Of a stretch of 64,000 nt of DNA, positions 1 through 10,589 are shown piece after piece. Below the pieces are notes generated by a model. That model saw nothing but the letters and a program-made list of their open reading frames with translations, was not told where the DNA came from and did not search any database. Every line of letters starts with the position of its first letter. Positions within the stretch are counted from its first letter, which is position 1. Source of the DNA: Thereva unica (lineage: Eukaryota; Arthropoda; Insecta; Diptera; Therevidae); contig OX465284.1 in the NCBI GenBank assembly GCA_949987705.1, positions 109,289,163-109,353,162 on the forward strand, in the 5' to 3' direction. A program made the position numbers and the translations under genes.

Positions 1-375
1 CCTCCATAACCCCAAGCGCCCTAACCCACCTAACGGAGTTGAAGGTGTTCTTTATGTCTAGAGAGGGTAGCAGGCACAAGTGTCGGGAAGGGTGGTCTCT
101 TCGCTCGGTCGATCTGGCTGCCTCAACAACCTGTTGGACCCCGTCAACAGTGAAACGGTTCGGTCGGAACCCCAATTGTCTGGCGGCCAGGTCGCCCACC
201 GCCTGTACGGCTTCGAGAAGGCGTGGTCGCAGTAGCCTCTCCAGTAGCTTCCCTGTCGTGTCCAACATACACAAGGGTCTGTAAGACGCCGCCGTGTCTG
301 CCGGGCCCGCTCTCTTGCCGATCAGTACAAGTCTCGCGATGTCGCGAGCCGGATAGAAACTTTTCGCGTGCCCAC
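1..375 (-). pseudogene. R1-type LINE reverse transcriptase fragment
   Basis: Read on the minus strand, this stretch encodes a recognisable piece of a non-LTR reverse transcriptase: a segment ending in LVLIGK, then SYRPLCMLD, GKLLERLLRPRL, a QLGFRPNR block, and LDIKNTFNSVRW, the counterpart of the usual LDVKNAFNSVRW. That order (fingers motif, GFR motif, then palm motif A) is typical of R1-like LINE elements of insects. It runs off the left edge of the window, so its 3' part is not visible. It has no start and abuts an unrelated transposase remnant, so it is a dead fragment. The clade call rests on motif memory only. Confidence 0.8.
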
Positions 376-735
376 CATTTCGGAAGGAGTTACTACGACT
401 CGTATGTTAGCTTTGAGGTCGTCGATGGTCTTCGGCTTGCTGCCATAAACTTTACCATTGAAAGAACTTCATCGTAGTGGCTGCGGTGTAGCAAGGTGTG
501 CCATCTTGTTGAAAATAGGTTCGACAGACATTTTTCACGCGTTTTTGGACACATCAAATGCAGCAACATCCAACGATAGTCTGCGCCGTCGAGGGTTTCT
601 CGAACTTTGAAGAAAAATGGTCTTATGGTGGTTTTTGAGCAAACTCCAAGTTAAAACCGTGACTTTCGCGTCGTGCAGTGGTGTTTCTTGAATGACCTGT
701 TTATTGACTCGAGTTTTGTTTATATACTCCGCCAC
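376..735 (-). pseudogene. mariner/Tc1-like DDE transposase remnant
   Basis: In shifting minus-strand frames I read HDAKVTV near 660, YFQQDGTPCYTA near 500 and VYGSKPKTIDDLKANI near 420. The second resembles the catalytic block around the second aspartate of DDE_3 transposases (FQQDGA-CH-A). The third resembles the conserved C-terminal segment of the same insect transposases. Frameshifts and stops separate the pieces, so it is inactive. The LINE fragment follows directly on the same strand. Family assignment is by motif resemblance. Confidence 0.6.
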
Positions 736-1040
736 AGAGAGTAAAATGAGCTACGTTGGGCATCGATCATTCTTGTGACTGCATATCCATATTGCAAGCG
801 AGTGGATAGTCACTGGAAAAAGGACTCAATCTCTGTAAAGAGAATGGGATACTGTCATCGATGGGATATTGTCAATCATCAGCGTTGATGTTCATAAAAT
901 CAACTGTCAAAACTCGTACTGTCATCTTTCAAAGATGAATTGATTGGGGTCGCTGCTATCAGTCGTAACATATTTGCAATTGACGCCATCTATCGAGGAA
1001 ACTCAACTTAATAAATTAGTTATTTCAGTTTAAAACAAAG
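736..1040. other. gene-free stretch, duplicated gene-flank sequence
   Basis: No coding potential seen. Positions about 900-1020 (CTCGTACTGTCATCTTTCAA, then TTGACGCCATCTATC) recur near 7365-7440 and 16475-16550, each time near the 3' flank of a long-tail MBF2 gene or its duplicated neighbourhood. I take this as ancient flanking DNA copied along with the genes. Confidence 0.5.
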
Positions 1041-1206
1041 ATGTTGAATATGAAATTGGGAATCATACATTTATTCAAATGAAACTAGTTTAACTTAAAG
1101 GATTACATAAAAAAGGATTGAAAGTGGTCGGTCTTACTAGCTGTACATTATTATTATGAGTATCTGCTACCTTTGTTACATCCACTTAAAATATGAATTT
1201 AGTTAG

Positions 1207-1300
1207 TAGTCCAGTCAAATAAGGGTTTCACCTCGGTAATAGGCGAAGTAATAAGCTGAAAATTGGTATGAACCTTTGTTTGCCTTATTTGACTGGACTA
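1207..1300. mobile_element. 94-bp hairpin MITE in the 3' UTR of gene 1
   Basis: TAGTCCAGTCAAATAAGG at 1207-1224 is the exact reverse complement of 1283-1300, with a 58-nt loop. Read as TA target duplication plus a 16-bp terminal inverted repeat, it looks like a Tc1/mariner-type MITE. It lies in the presumed 3' UTR of gene 1. Genes 2 and 3 carry the same left arm with a decayed right arm, at about 8960-9055 and 12326-12420. Gene 4 lacks it. Confidence 0.7.
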
Positions 1301-1357
1301 TAGGTCTTATGGTACACTGACACAAAAGATATTATTTGCCCGAATACACTTAAATCA

Positions 1358-1945
1358 CTACCAATACTTTAAAAACAAGCTAGCCACTAATCCTATAAAT
1401 AATACTTGATTAACGACTATCCTTGATCCAGCTCCATAAACGTTAACCGTATAATTAACCTGCACCATTCGAGGTATAGTCAATTGAACTGATATTTCCT
1501 TCTGTCCAATGCCACCAGATGTCACATGAACATTGCTTGCATTACGATTAACTAAAATTTGCATATAGTGGACAGTTTTTCCTTTACCAAAAGTTGGATA
1601 ACTAAAAACGAGTTGAATATCCATCGGCGGTGAATTTGATTTTTCGCCAGATTGTGTTGCTAAGAGGAGATCACCTAAAAAATTTGATTTTAATTAGTAT
1701 ACAAGTTACAAATACAACAAATTGCACTAGTGCTCACCTGGTTTCCGTTGACCTAAGGAGAAATCCAATGGTCCGGCTGCTCTTGACTGATCATAAGTTT
1801 GAATAAATTTTTCATTTGATACGGCAGCTGGATGAAATTGATTGGGGCTTAACACATGAACAGAAATATATCCTGGAGTTGTTTCAGTGGAAGTAGCAGC
1901 AGCCAACGCTGCTAAGACAGCCAGGACAAAACAAATTCGAGCCAT
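1358..1945 (-). CDS. MBF2 family gene 1, long-tail type
   Basis: Two exons: 1738-1945 and 1358-1674, with a 63-nt GT-AG intron splitting a Gly codon in phase 1. The product is 174 aa. Residues 1 to about 19 (MARICFVLAVLAALAAATS) form a signal peptide. The MBF2-like core in exon 2 has GD at 70-71, SYP at 94-96 and SGGIGQKE at 122-129, with N-glycosylation sequons at Asn114 (NAS) and Asn143 (NYT). Typical family members end at Y-G-Y. Here VYG (148-150) is followed by about 24 more residues, AGSRIVVNQVLFIGLVASLF then LKYW, which could be a membrane or GPI-anchor signal. A TATA box lies about 90 bp upstream and a candidate poly(A) signal (AATAAA, minus strand) at 1070-1075. The family is known; the cellular role is not shown by the sequence. 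Confidence 0.9.
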
Positions 1946-2029
1946 TTCACAATTTACTCGTACGTACTCTTACTTAGGCTTTTAACAGAGGTTGAAACCA
2001 ACTATCACCGTCGAAATTAATTGTCTTCA

Positions 2030-2039
2030 CTTTTATATA
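2030..2039 (-). promoter_or_regulatory. TATA box of gene 1
   Basis: TATATAAAAG on the minus strand, 85 bp upstream of the ATG. The same box sits at the matching place upstream of genes 2 (9805-9814) and 3 (13172-13181), and as TATATAAAAA upstream of gene 4 (17588-17597). Confidence 0.8.
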
Positions 2040-2059
2040 ATTTTGTGTAAACTAATGCA

Positions 2060-2091
2060 GATAACTTATCGTTGGCGCTAAAATGGATAAG
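2060..2091 (-). promoter_or_regulatory. GATA-site cluster upstream of gene 1
   Basis: GATAA (2060-2064), TTATC (2066-2070) and GGATAAG (2085-2091) lie 20-50 bp upstream of the TATA box. The same arrangement is kept at gene 3 (13202-13233) and gene 4 (17625-17655). Gene 2 keeps only the last site (9820-9825). Binding by a GATA factor is inferred. Confidence 0.5.
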
Positions 2092-2099
2092 ATTATTTT

Positions 2100-2640
2100 G
2101 CAAATGGTAATTCGCGTTTTAGCAAACTGTGATTACAAATCACTACTAGTACGATAATAAAATACAATCATACGAAAGCATATTGCTATATTGGTATCTT
2201 CCATCATCTAGTATATACTAAGCAAGAAGTACCGTGAAAATTCCTAGATAGCTTCTATCTCAAACTGAATACAATAATTTATTAACAATAATTGTGCCCA
2301 TTGATATTCAATTTGAGAAGAAGAACATTCAGAAGTACCCCAATTAGAAATTTCACATGCGAGATTAATTTTATCGGCAGTACAGCGCTGAAATGCTGGA
2401 TAAGTGTGATGTGCCTTGATAAGAAACCACGAAACTTACATAATTTCTTGAAATGATAGCGATAAACTTACAAAAAAATCAATTCAACTGAAAATAAACA
2501 ACTGTGAATCAGTTTATCGACCATATCTAATCGATTGGCGTAATTCACAATTTGGCAATCAGCTGTTAGCTGTCAAACGACTTTTGCGCACTTAGCGAGA
2601 TGAATTGGAATAGAAATAAAATAACTATCATTTAATCGAC
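2100..2640. other. upstream flank of gene 1, no gene
   Basis: AT-rich DNA shared at high similarity with the upstream flanks of gene 2 (about 9840-10440) and gene 3 (13240-14330, minus its MITE). It is part of the duplicated block. No open frame of note. Confidence 0.6.
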
Positions 2641-2739
2641 AGATTCGACAGTTGAAATGTGTTATTTCAGACTTTTCTCCAGATCTTCCAGATATTTTTT
2701 TTCAATTGAGTTCCCGTGACAATGCAACCTGCCAATTTT

Positions 2740-3012
2740 GTAAACAAATCAAGATGGCGGACGAATTTTGCAACTGGGTTTCGATTCCATTTGAAAATCA
2801 GCATCGGGGGGTTTTTAGGGCCACAAATGACGATTCTGTGGTCAAAGTTTAAAAATTCAAAATGGCGGCTCCAATATGGCGGATACATTTTGGAGATGTG
2901 TTCTGAATCCATTGAAAATCGGTATCGAGGAGTTTTTAAGGTCACAAATCACGAATGCATGGTAAACATTAAAAAAACCAAAATGGGAATGAAATGGGGT
3001 TGCTACATACAA
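2740..3012. repeat. tandem ~110-bp AATGGCGG-type repeat, copy 1
   Basis: Units begin with AAGATGGCGG or AAAATGGCGG and run through ...CCATTTGAAAATC, a G-rich GGTATCGGGG-like patch, and GTCACAAATCACGA. At least two units and part of a third stand head to tail. Related arrays are at 10,530-10,588 (truncated) and 14,610-14,950. The open frames on both strands here come from the repeat and are not genes. Confidence 0.7.
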
Positions 3013-3123
3013 AACATCCTCCTTTTTTAAGGCCCAACTACGATACACGTAAGAAACGCACGTCACCTGCGCGCTCATGGAAATTCATGTGTTCAGCCAT
3101 ATTGGACGTACGTCGGTAATAGT

Positions 3124-3998
3124 GGGGTGCTACACGGGGACTCAATTAGTACGAAAAAACCGGTTTTACAGGCAAGAAACGAGGGAAGAAAAGGGAAAGA
3201 AGGCGCGCTTGACGAATATTTAACGAAAGAATTTTCATCCAGAAATTCCCTGGGTGAAAACTAACACAAATGCACATTTCTTTCTCTTCTCTTTCTGACA
3301 AATCAAAATAAAGAAACGCCCCAGTGGGAAAAAATTGAAGCTCTTCTTAATAAGCAGTAAAGAAGTGCTTCCACATCGTATCTTTTGGAAGCTGTTAGGA
3401 AGATTTTAATTTCTTCTTCGACGTTGTTAGAAAAATGTTTCAACCATGCCCATAAAATGAAGGTTTTAGTCTTCTCACTGCTTCCTCCCAATGACATACA
3501 ATGTTAAAAAAGATATGACGTGGGATACGGACAGGAAGGGCTCCTATGCTTCTATAGAAGGCTTCGTCATGTCTTAAAGTAGGCTTCCGTGCCCCAGTGG
3601 GGCCGCTTACTGCACACACAGTCAAGGCTTTCATATATCGCTCATTCGGAAGAAGAGAGTTACATCTCAAAATTTTACATTTTTTAGTTTTCTATATGTA
3701 TCAACTCAAAATTATGATTAATTTTATGGGAAATAATGTTACATGTACGCTTCGCTTTCTGGCCGAGCGCTGGCAACATTGTATCCCTTTGGTGTCGTCA
3801 CATGTCATATATCACTTACTGAGAAGACGGTAACATTTCTTCTTCTGAAAAAAGAAGTTTTTTGAGTTGTAACCCTTTTCTTCCGGATGAGCGATATGTA
3901 TAACGAATTATCTAAGCTGAAGACAGCCTCGTGTAGCATTAAATAACGAGACTCAAATCTGAGTTCGGCCGACTTCTTGAGTCTCCGTGTAGCACCCC
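3124..3998. mobile_element. 875-bp foldback/MITE-like element
   Basis: GGGGTGCTACACGGGGACTC at 3124-3143 pairs with GAGTCTCCGTGTAGCACCCC at 3979-3998 with one mismatch, and the match extends two bases further (AA/TT). A second inverted pair is nested inside: the TATCGCTCATTCGGAAGAAG region at 3632-3655 against CTTCCGGATGAGCGATATG at 3880-3898. No transposase reading frame is seen. No clear target duplication was found. Confidence 0.6.
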
Positions 3999-4159
3999 CC
4001 ATATTGTGTTTCGTTAAGTTTCGTTAAATGTAAAGAATGCAAAGAGCACCGTGCTCAACGTACGTTTTGCGAGATGATTTGTAGTTACATCGATGAGAGC
4101 TGATTTTTTGTTGTTGTTTTGTGGTTTTAAAAGAGGAAAGAGTAGGAAAGTGAACTAAC

Positions 4160-4297
4160 AAGTGTTATTTCTCACCCAGCAAATTTATGGATGAAAATTC
4201 TTTCGTTAAAGTTTCGTGAGATGCGTTCTGTTTCCCCATTATTTTCTCGTTTCTCTCCTAGAAACCGGTGTAATCGTGGGCCTCCTGTGTAGCAGCC
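4160..4297. repeat. solo arm related to the 3124 foldback
   Basis: Inverted copy of the inner left part of the neighbouring foldback: GAAAATTCTTTCGTTAAA here against TTTAACGAAAGAATTTTC at 3219-3236. It ends in TGTGTAGCAGCC. A further copy of the same arm is at about 15,357-15,495. Probably a remnant of a larger long-TIR element. Confidence 0.5.
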
Positions 4298-4514
4298 AAA
4301 CCAACCAAACGCGTGAAAACTAACTTTAGCTCTGTTTTCCTCTACCAAGTGAATTACGTAATTACATAATTACGCCTCGTGTGAGTTCTGAGGAGTTGAA
4401 TAATTTCTGTTTAACTCAACATACTTATGGCATCATGAGAGGAGTCTCATTAGCAAGCAACAACGGCTTCCCCCCTTGTTACTCAGTTGTTTTAGGCATC
4501 ATTACTGTGTTTCC

Positions 4515-4876
4515 AGTACTGAGTTTCCATGCAGAGTTTACCCAGGTTAGGCGCCCATGGAAATGGGGATTGAGTAAAGTTTCGTTAAATCTATGAAAAC
4601 TCGACGAAAGCAGTGAGCCGGGTTTTGCATATGTGTGTCTGAGTATATTTTACTGCACATATACCAACCGCTACGCAACATAAAATTACTGTCACTTCAA
4701 CCCAGAACCCTCAAGCTTTGTGTTTACACTCTGTTAACTTACTATGCATAACCTAGCTTAACCGGACTGATTTTGTCGAGTTTTCTGGGATTTAACGAAA
4801 CTTTACTCAACTCTCGTTTCCAATGGCGCTTAATCTGAATAAACTCAGAGTAAACTCTGCATGGAAACTCAGTACT
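4515..4876. mobile_element. 362-bp MITE with 26-bp perfect TIR
   Basis: The first 26 bases (start AGTACTGAGTTTCCATGCAG) are the exact reverse complement of 4851-4876. Inner sequences also pair (GAGTAAAGTTTCGTTAAATC at 4573-4592 against ATTTAACGAAACTTTACTC at 4791-4809), so the whole element can fold into one long hairpin. The terminal AGTACT is itself palindromic, which hides the target duplication. No coding sequence. Confidence 0.8.
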
Positions 4877-5026
4877 TGTTAGTTTCGTTTCGTTGTTTTG
4901 TTTATTTTCATTTAGTTTTCGTTTCCTAATAATACCATGGATGCATCAAAACGTCTCAACCACATTTTCTCAATTTTTGACGCTTCTTCAAGGTAGAAGT
5001 CTTGCGTTGTCATGATGGAAGACAAT

Positions 5027-7098
5027 GGGCGGTGTGAATAAAAACTTAGTGTTCACTTACGGTGAACACTTCTGAGTGGAGTGATTCGTTAAAAATGAAC
5101 ACTCGATTTGGTGAGAATAAAAATTTCCTCATTCAAATGCAATTCACTCATGGGAAATTTTGGGATTCAAGTGTTGAAGTGTCAAAGTTGTACGTCAAGT
5201 AAGAATCAAAGCAGGCAAACTTTTTATTTTTATCAAAAAGCAAAGTAGTACAGGTAAAATACTAAAAATAGCGAAAATGATTGGGTGCATGCTGCAAAGG
5301 TTACAGAGATCTTCCTTTTAGGGTGCCTAATAAGGAGTTATAAGGGGTTTAGGCTCAAGGGAAGGGCTTTAGGCTCAAAATATCAGTTGGTAATTATATC
5401 GAAAAATAATGTTCACAAAGTTTTGAAGATCATCTACAGAAAAAGTTATTATACATTAACCCGAACGAAATGCCATTCATAAGATATGACCATATCACCG
5501 TTTTAAAGATTTGAAATACTCATACGCCCTCATTCGCAACTTGACATAGATGTTTACATGTACATAAAAGATGAGCCTAAGTATGTTGCTTTACCATAAT
5601 TAGTCTATGAGTTATTCAACTTTAAGTAAATTTAAAATAAATACAATTCTTCGTAAGCACCCTGTATCTTAGTGGATAATGTGATAGCCCACTCTAGAAC
5701 AATTTTGTCCTCCAAATATATCAAGGAATCCCCCGTGAAAATATTAGCTACGTATTCCAACAAAGGGCGGTGATTTGGTGATTCCGATGATAGCTGTATA
5801 GATTGAAGTTTGTAAAAGTGGTGGGTGCTATACCAAAGCTTGGAAAAATTGAAACCTTCTTAAGATATGTAGGTTTTCCGAGCTTTCAAGTCGGTGAAGA
5901 TCTTTGCATCCATAAAACAGCAGCGGCAAAATAATTTGGGAGGTGTGTAATACTACATGCACAAGAGCAGATAAATGGCTCAAGTTTCCGATTTCACGTG
6001 AAGAAATGAAGAAGGCAAAGAAGAAATGGTTGGCAAAAAATAAATTTCCTAGTGAAATTGATGCTCTGGATTGAATGCATGACTTTTATGCGTAAAACAT
6101 GGATAAACATACTTTTAATAAAATGAGGAAACTGTCCTTTAAGTTGAAGTTTCCTTTTTAACTTTCTCCATCGATTATCTCTTTCAAATTTCATTTCATC
6201 AAAATACATCCAGGAATGACCCATAAATATATTAGCTACGTAGTCCCACAAAGGATTCATCCAACGTCTGATGACCTGTACAAGTCCCGAATTAAAAGGA
6301 AGCTCTCTGCCAAGTTTCAGCCTGTACCCAATCATTTCCGCTATTTCGCTATTTCTTTTTTCGGCCTATTTTCCTTACTTAAAAAGGGAATTAACACGTT
6401 TTTGAATATTAATCCTCGGAAAAGAAAAAGTCACGGTCAGCGGTGATTCCGGTGATAACTTGAAGTCGTTGTTTATAACAATAAGGAAGAAACTCGTGGT
6501 GGCACTATACCAAAGCTTGAAAAAATTAAAACTTTCTTAAGACATGTAGGTGATCCAGGCTTTCAAGTCGGTGAATATCTTGGCATCCATAGAATAATAT
6601 TGGCAAAATAATTTGGGAGGTCTGTAGTACTAGAGAGAAATGGATCAACTCTCCGACTTCACGTGAAGAAATAAAGGAATGGTTGGCAAAAAATAAATTG
6701 CCTAGTGCAATTGGTGCTCTGGATTATACACATGGCATTTATCCACAAAGCATAGTTTTAATAAATTGACAAAATTGTTGAAGTTGAACTTTCCTTTTTA
6801 CTTTTTTACTCCATCGATTATCTCTTCATCTATTTCATCCAAAAAATCAATTACATCATACATTTTTCGTTTCAAAGCTCCTCGCCACTACCCTTAATTT
6901 TTACGAGCGTTCACTCGCAAACAAATGTAAAAACATAATTTTATTCACACCAAAAAGAAGTGTTCACTTGATATGGGGAAATGACAGAGTGAAGTACTTA
7001 ACGAAACCTAACGAAGGTTATTTTTATTCACGCCAAACTAAGTGTTCCCTGCAAAAATGGGAGTGAACACTTGCACTCAGTTTTTATTCACACCACCC
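5027..7098 (+). mobile_element. decayed PIF/Harbinger transposon
   Basis: Termini GGGCGGTGTGAATAAAAACT (5027-5046) and AGTTTTTATTCACACCACCC (7079-7098) are inverted repeats with one mismatch, flanked by AAT on both sides (5024-5026, 7099-7101), a 3-bp target duplication as expected for this superfamily. Plus-strand pieces resemble the Harbinger DDE transposase N-terminal half: GFQVGE-L-IH-, FP-SREE and WLAKNKFPSEIDALD near 5880-6080. A second, more decayed copy at about 6540-6740 has GDPGFQVGEYLGIH, PTSREEI and WLAKNKLPSAIGALD. Stops and frameshifts are frequent. The ends hold repeated GTGTTCAC/GTGAACAC motifs, possible transposase-binding sites. Confidence 0.8.
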
Positions 7099-7235
7099 AA
7101 TATCTATTATTCAGTTCAATTGTTTGACATAATCTCTCTAGTTTCGCAACCGTAGATTTGAGAATCAATTTTTCAACACTTTGAAAGGTAAACTACTACA
7201 TACTACTACTCATCAATTTCGATGTTCATAAGACC

Positions 7236-7351
7236 GTGATTAGACTGTTCGTTCCTACGTACGTTCCTAACGAAGCCCTTCATCATCTCCACTTCGCCGT
7301 TCATCTAAAAAGCTCGTGAGGAACGTATGTAGAAACGAATAGTCTAATCAC
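7236..7351. mobile_element. 116-bp hairpin MITE
   Basis: GTGATTAGACTGTTCGTTCC at 7236-7255 pairs with the reverse complement of the end at 7351 (arms about 33 nt, few mismatches). The related flank at 16,450-16,490 lacks it, so it inserted after the two flanks separated. Confidence 0.7.
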
Positions 7352-7552
7352 CCACTAAAACACTCGAACTGTCACCTTTCAAACGTGTTGCAAATGACGC
7401 CATATATTGACAAAAACTCAACTAAACTGGCTGGGATGTGGGTTTGACCCCTTCGGTCCACACGATCAACTTCCTAGTTGATGAACGAAGACGGAATAAA
7501 CTTTTTACAAAATAGTAATACCAGAAGTTTAATATCAGAAGTTCAAGTTCAG

Positions 7553-8797
7553 TTCTAGTTCAGCTATAGTTCAAATAACTATAATAGTGGTAAATCAACA
7601 AGATTTTTCTAGCGGGTGTTCGAATTCGTAATGAGCGTGTTGAAGCGCCGTTGATAACCTGGGAAGCGAATGGCTTCATTTGGAAATTCCAAAGCTTTCT
7701 GGAGATATTAGCAAAACTAATCAATGTAAAGTACTTGTCAGACTTGACCAAAAGGAGCAAATTTTGCGGTAGCTACTGTAAATCCCGGGATGAACCGCAA
7801 TTGTCTGAAACTGTATCACGCGTAGAATACAATTCCCCGTCAAAAAGTGCTGATCCAAGGTTTGAAAAATTCGCGCTGTTTGTAAAGGGTAACGAAATTT
7901 TTGCACGATTTTTAAAGGTTGTCGGATTTTGGCAAACGATGTTTTGTTGGAAGGCTATCGCTGTGCAAGACCCAAAAAAGATCACTTCTTTTAGAACGGG
8001 TCTCATTCCATCGAGTTTATTAGATAGTTTTTTCATTTAAACAAAAAAAAAAGGCCCGACCGAATGTTATGAAATTTTTTTCAGGGCTTTTTTTTCGTTA
8101 ATATTCATCTTTCGGCACCTCAAAGAAATCGATATAGTTTTGGTTCGCGCGCTGTCGTGCAGCTACAAAAATCACGAACGTCGTTTAAACAAAAAAAAAC
8201 GGCCCGACCGAATTTTATGAAAATCTTTTCAGATTATATTTTGGTTAATACTCTTCGAACGGCACCTCAACCAAGTCGTTACCTTTCTTGGTTCGCGCGA
8301 TATCGTGCAGCTACAAAAATCACTTATGTCATTTAAACAGAGTCGCGAAATGATTAGGAGTAGGTGGAATAAAATAGCACGACTAGGTTGTGGCAGCTCC
8401 TTCTTACTTCTCTCTCTCTCCTCTCAATCTTCCGATTAGAGCTGCTGTTCGACATTGCACTCTATACGAAAAAATAGATTGTCAAACAGTACAAAGGGGC
8501 TTTCCCTAAGCCTCTAGTCTATCACATAAAAAAACCAAAAAAACGGCTCGCCCGATTATTATAAAAATCTTTTCAAATTATATTGTGGTTAATACGCTCC
8601 GAACGGCACTTCATATCTTTTTTGGTTCGAGCGATATCGACCAGGAAAAAATTACCACATACGTACGCACACACACATACTTCCTTCCAAATTTTTGCTT
8701 GAAATGCTCTTGGGACCTTGAAAAATGAAAATACGTTGAAAATTTCGATTTCGATTTTCGAACCGATTACAATAACTTCCCTATTCTGGGAAGTTAA
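7553..8797. repeat. segment X, copy A of the ~3 kb tandem duplication
   Basis: This non-genic block returns as copy B at 10,590-12,158, each followed by a long-tail MBF2 gene. It contains three degenerate ~145-bp units starting with AAACNNNCCCGACCGAAT (about 8040, 8188 and 8525), a SINE tail (8336-8525), CT-rich and AC-rich microsatellites, and short open frames that are not conserved between copies and are not supported as genes. Confidence 0.75.
8336..8530 (+). repeat. SINE 3' body, copy within segment X
   Basis: GTCGCGAAATGATTAGGAGT through CTAAGCCTCTAGTCTATCAC and a poly(A)-like run. The same body is at 11,655-11,850, joined to a tRNA-like head at 26,570-27,030, and inverted at 59,500-59,680. 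The copies here lack the head. Confidence 0.65.
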
Positions 8798-9122
8798 TAA
8801 AATATGAAATTGGGAATTATATATTTATTCAAATGAAACTAGTTTAACTTAAAGGATTCCAAAAAAAAGGATTGAAAATGGTCGGTCTTACAAACTGTAC
8901 ATTATTATTATGAGTATCTGCTACCTTTGTTACATCCACTTAAAATATGAATTAAGTTAGTAGTCCAGTCAAATAAGGGTTTCACCTCGGTAATAGGCGA
9001 GGTAATAAGCTGAAAATTGGTATAAACCTTTCTTTTGGCATTCTATTTGACTATAGGTCTTATTGTACACTGACACAAAAGATATTATTTGTAACTAAAA
9101 TAGCCCGAATACACTTAAATCA

Positions 9123-9723
9123 CTACCAATACTTAAAAAACAAACTAGCCACTAATCCTATAAATAATACTTGATTAACGATTATCCTTGATCCAGCTCC
9201 ATAAATGTTAATTGTATAATTAACCTGTACCACTGAAGCGTTTTTTCCTTCTGTGATCAATTGCGCTCTTATTTCCTTCTGTCCAATGCCACCAGATGTC
9301 ACATGAACATTGCTTGCATTTCGATTGAGTAAAATTTGCATATAGTGGACAGTTTGTCCTTTATCGAAAGTTGGATAGCTAAAAACGAGATGAATATCAT
9401 GCGGTGGTGTATTTGATTTTTCGCCAGATTGTGTGGCTAAGAGGACATCACCTAAAAAAATTTGATTTTAATTAGTATACAAATTACAAATACAACAAAT
9501 TGCACTAGTGCTCACCTGGTTTCCGTTGACCTAAGGAGAAATCCAATGGTGCTGCTGCTCTTGATTGATTATAAGTTCGAATGAATTTTTCATTTGATTC
9601 GGCAGCTGGACGAAATTGATTGGGGTTTAACACATGAATAGAAATACACCCTGGAGCTGTTTCAGTAGTAGTAGCAGTAGCCACTGCTGCTAAGACAGCC
9701 AGGACAAAACAAATTCGAGCCAT
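9123..9723 (-). CDS. MBF2 family gene 2, long-tail type
   Basis: Exons 9516-9723 and 9123-9451, 64-nt intron, phase 1 within the Gly codon. 178 aa with signal peptide MARICFVLAVLAAVATATTT. Compared with gene 1 it keeps four extra residues before VVQVNYT (GKNAS region), giving an additional sequon; NAS and NYT sequons are kept. The core has SYP, SGGIGQKEI and VNYTINIYG. The C-terminal extension ends in VLFIGLVASLFFKYW. TATA box at 9805-9814 and poly(A) signal near 8824-8829 (minus strand). It is nearly identical to gene 3 in the coding region and 3' UTR, consistent with recent tandem duplication. Exon 1 differs by several conservative changes. Function beyond family membership is not visible. 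Confidence 0.9.
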
Positions 9724-10589
9724 TCTACAATTTACTCGTACTCTTATATGTAGGCTTTTAACAGAGGTTCAAGCAACTATCACCGTCGAAATTAATTGTC
9801 TTCGCTTTTATATAAAATGGATAAGATTATTTTGCAAATGATAATTCGCGTTTTAGCAAACTGTGATTACAAATCACTATAAGTACGATAATATAAATTG
9901 GAAGGAAAAACCACAAATACAATCATACGAAAGCATGCTGCTATGTTGGTATCTTCAATCATCTAGTATTTACTAAGCAAGAACTACCGTGAAAATTCCT
10001 AGATAGCTTCTATCTCAAACTGCTTCTATTTCTGTTCGATCATTGTATTTATTAACAATAATTGTGCCCATTAATATTCAATTTGAAAAGGAGAACGTTC
10101 AGAAGTACTAGAAAGAAGTATTAGAAATTTCACATGCGAGATTAATTTTATCGGCAGTTCACCGCTGAAATGCTGGATAAGTGTGATGTGCCTTGATAAG
10201 AAACCACGAAACTTACATAATTTCTTGAAATGATAGCGATGAACTTACAAAAAAATCAATTCAACTGAAAATAAACAACTGTGAATCAGTTTATCGACCA
10301 TATCTAATCGATTGGCGTAATTCACAATTTGGCAATCAGCTGTTAGCTGTCAAACGACATTTGCGCACTTAGCGAAATTAATTGGAATAGAAATCAAATA
10401 ACTATCATTTAATCGACAGATTCGACAGTTGAAATGGGTTATTTCAGACTTTTCTCCAGATCTTCCAGATATTTTTTTTTCAATTGAGTTCCCGTGACAA
10501 TGCAATCTGACAATTTTGTAAAAAAAATCAAGATGGCGGACGAATTTTGCAATTGGGTTTCGATTCCATTTGAAAATCAGCATCGGGGG

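Noticed and set aside
2652..3078. Overlapping frames of 66-104 codons on both strands
   Set aside because: They are produced by the tandem AATGGCGG repeat and recur with other frames in its other copies.
7651..8040. 129-aa plus-strand frame in segment X
   Set aside because: The duplicate copy near 10,660-11,290 has lost the frame, and no motif or signal is seen.
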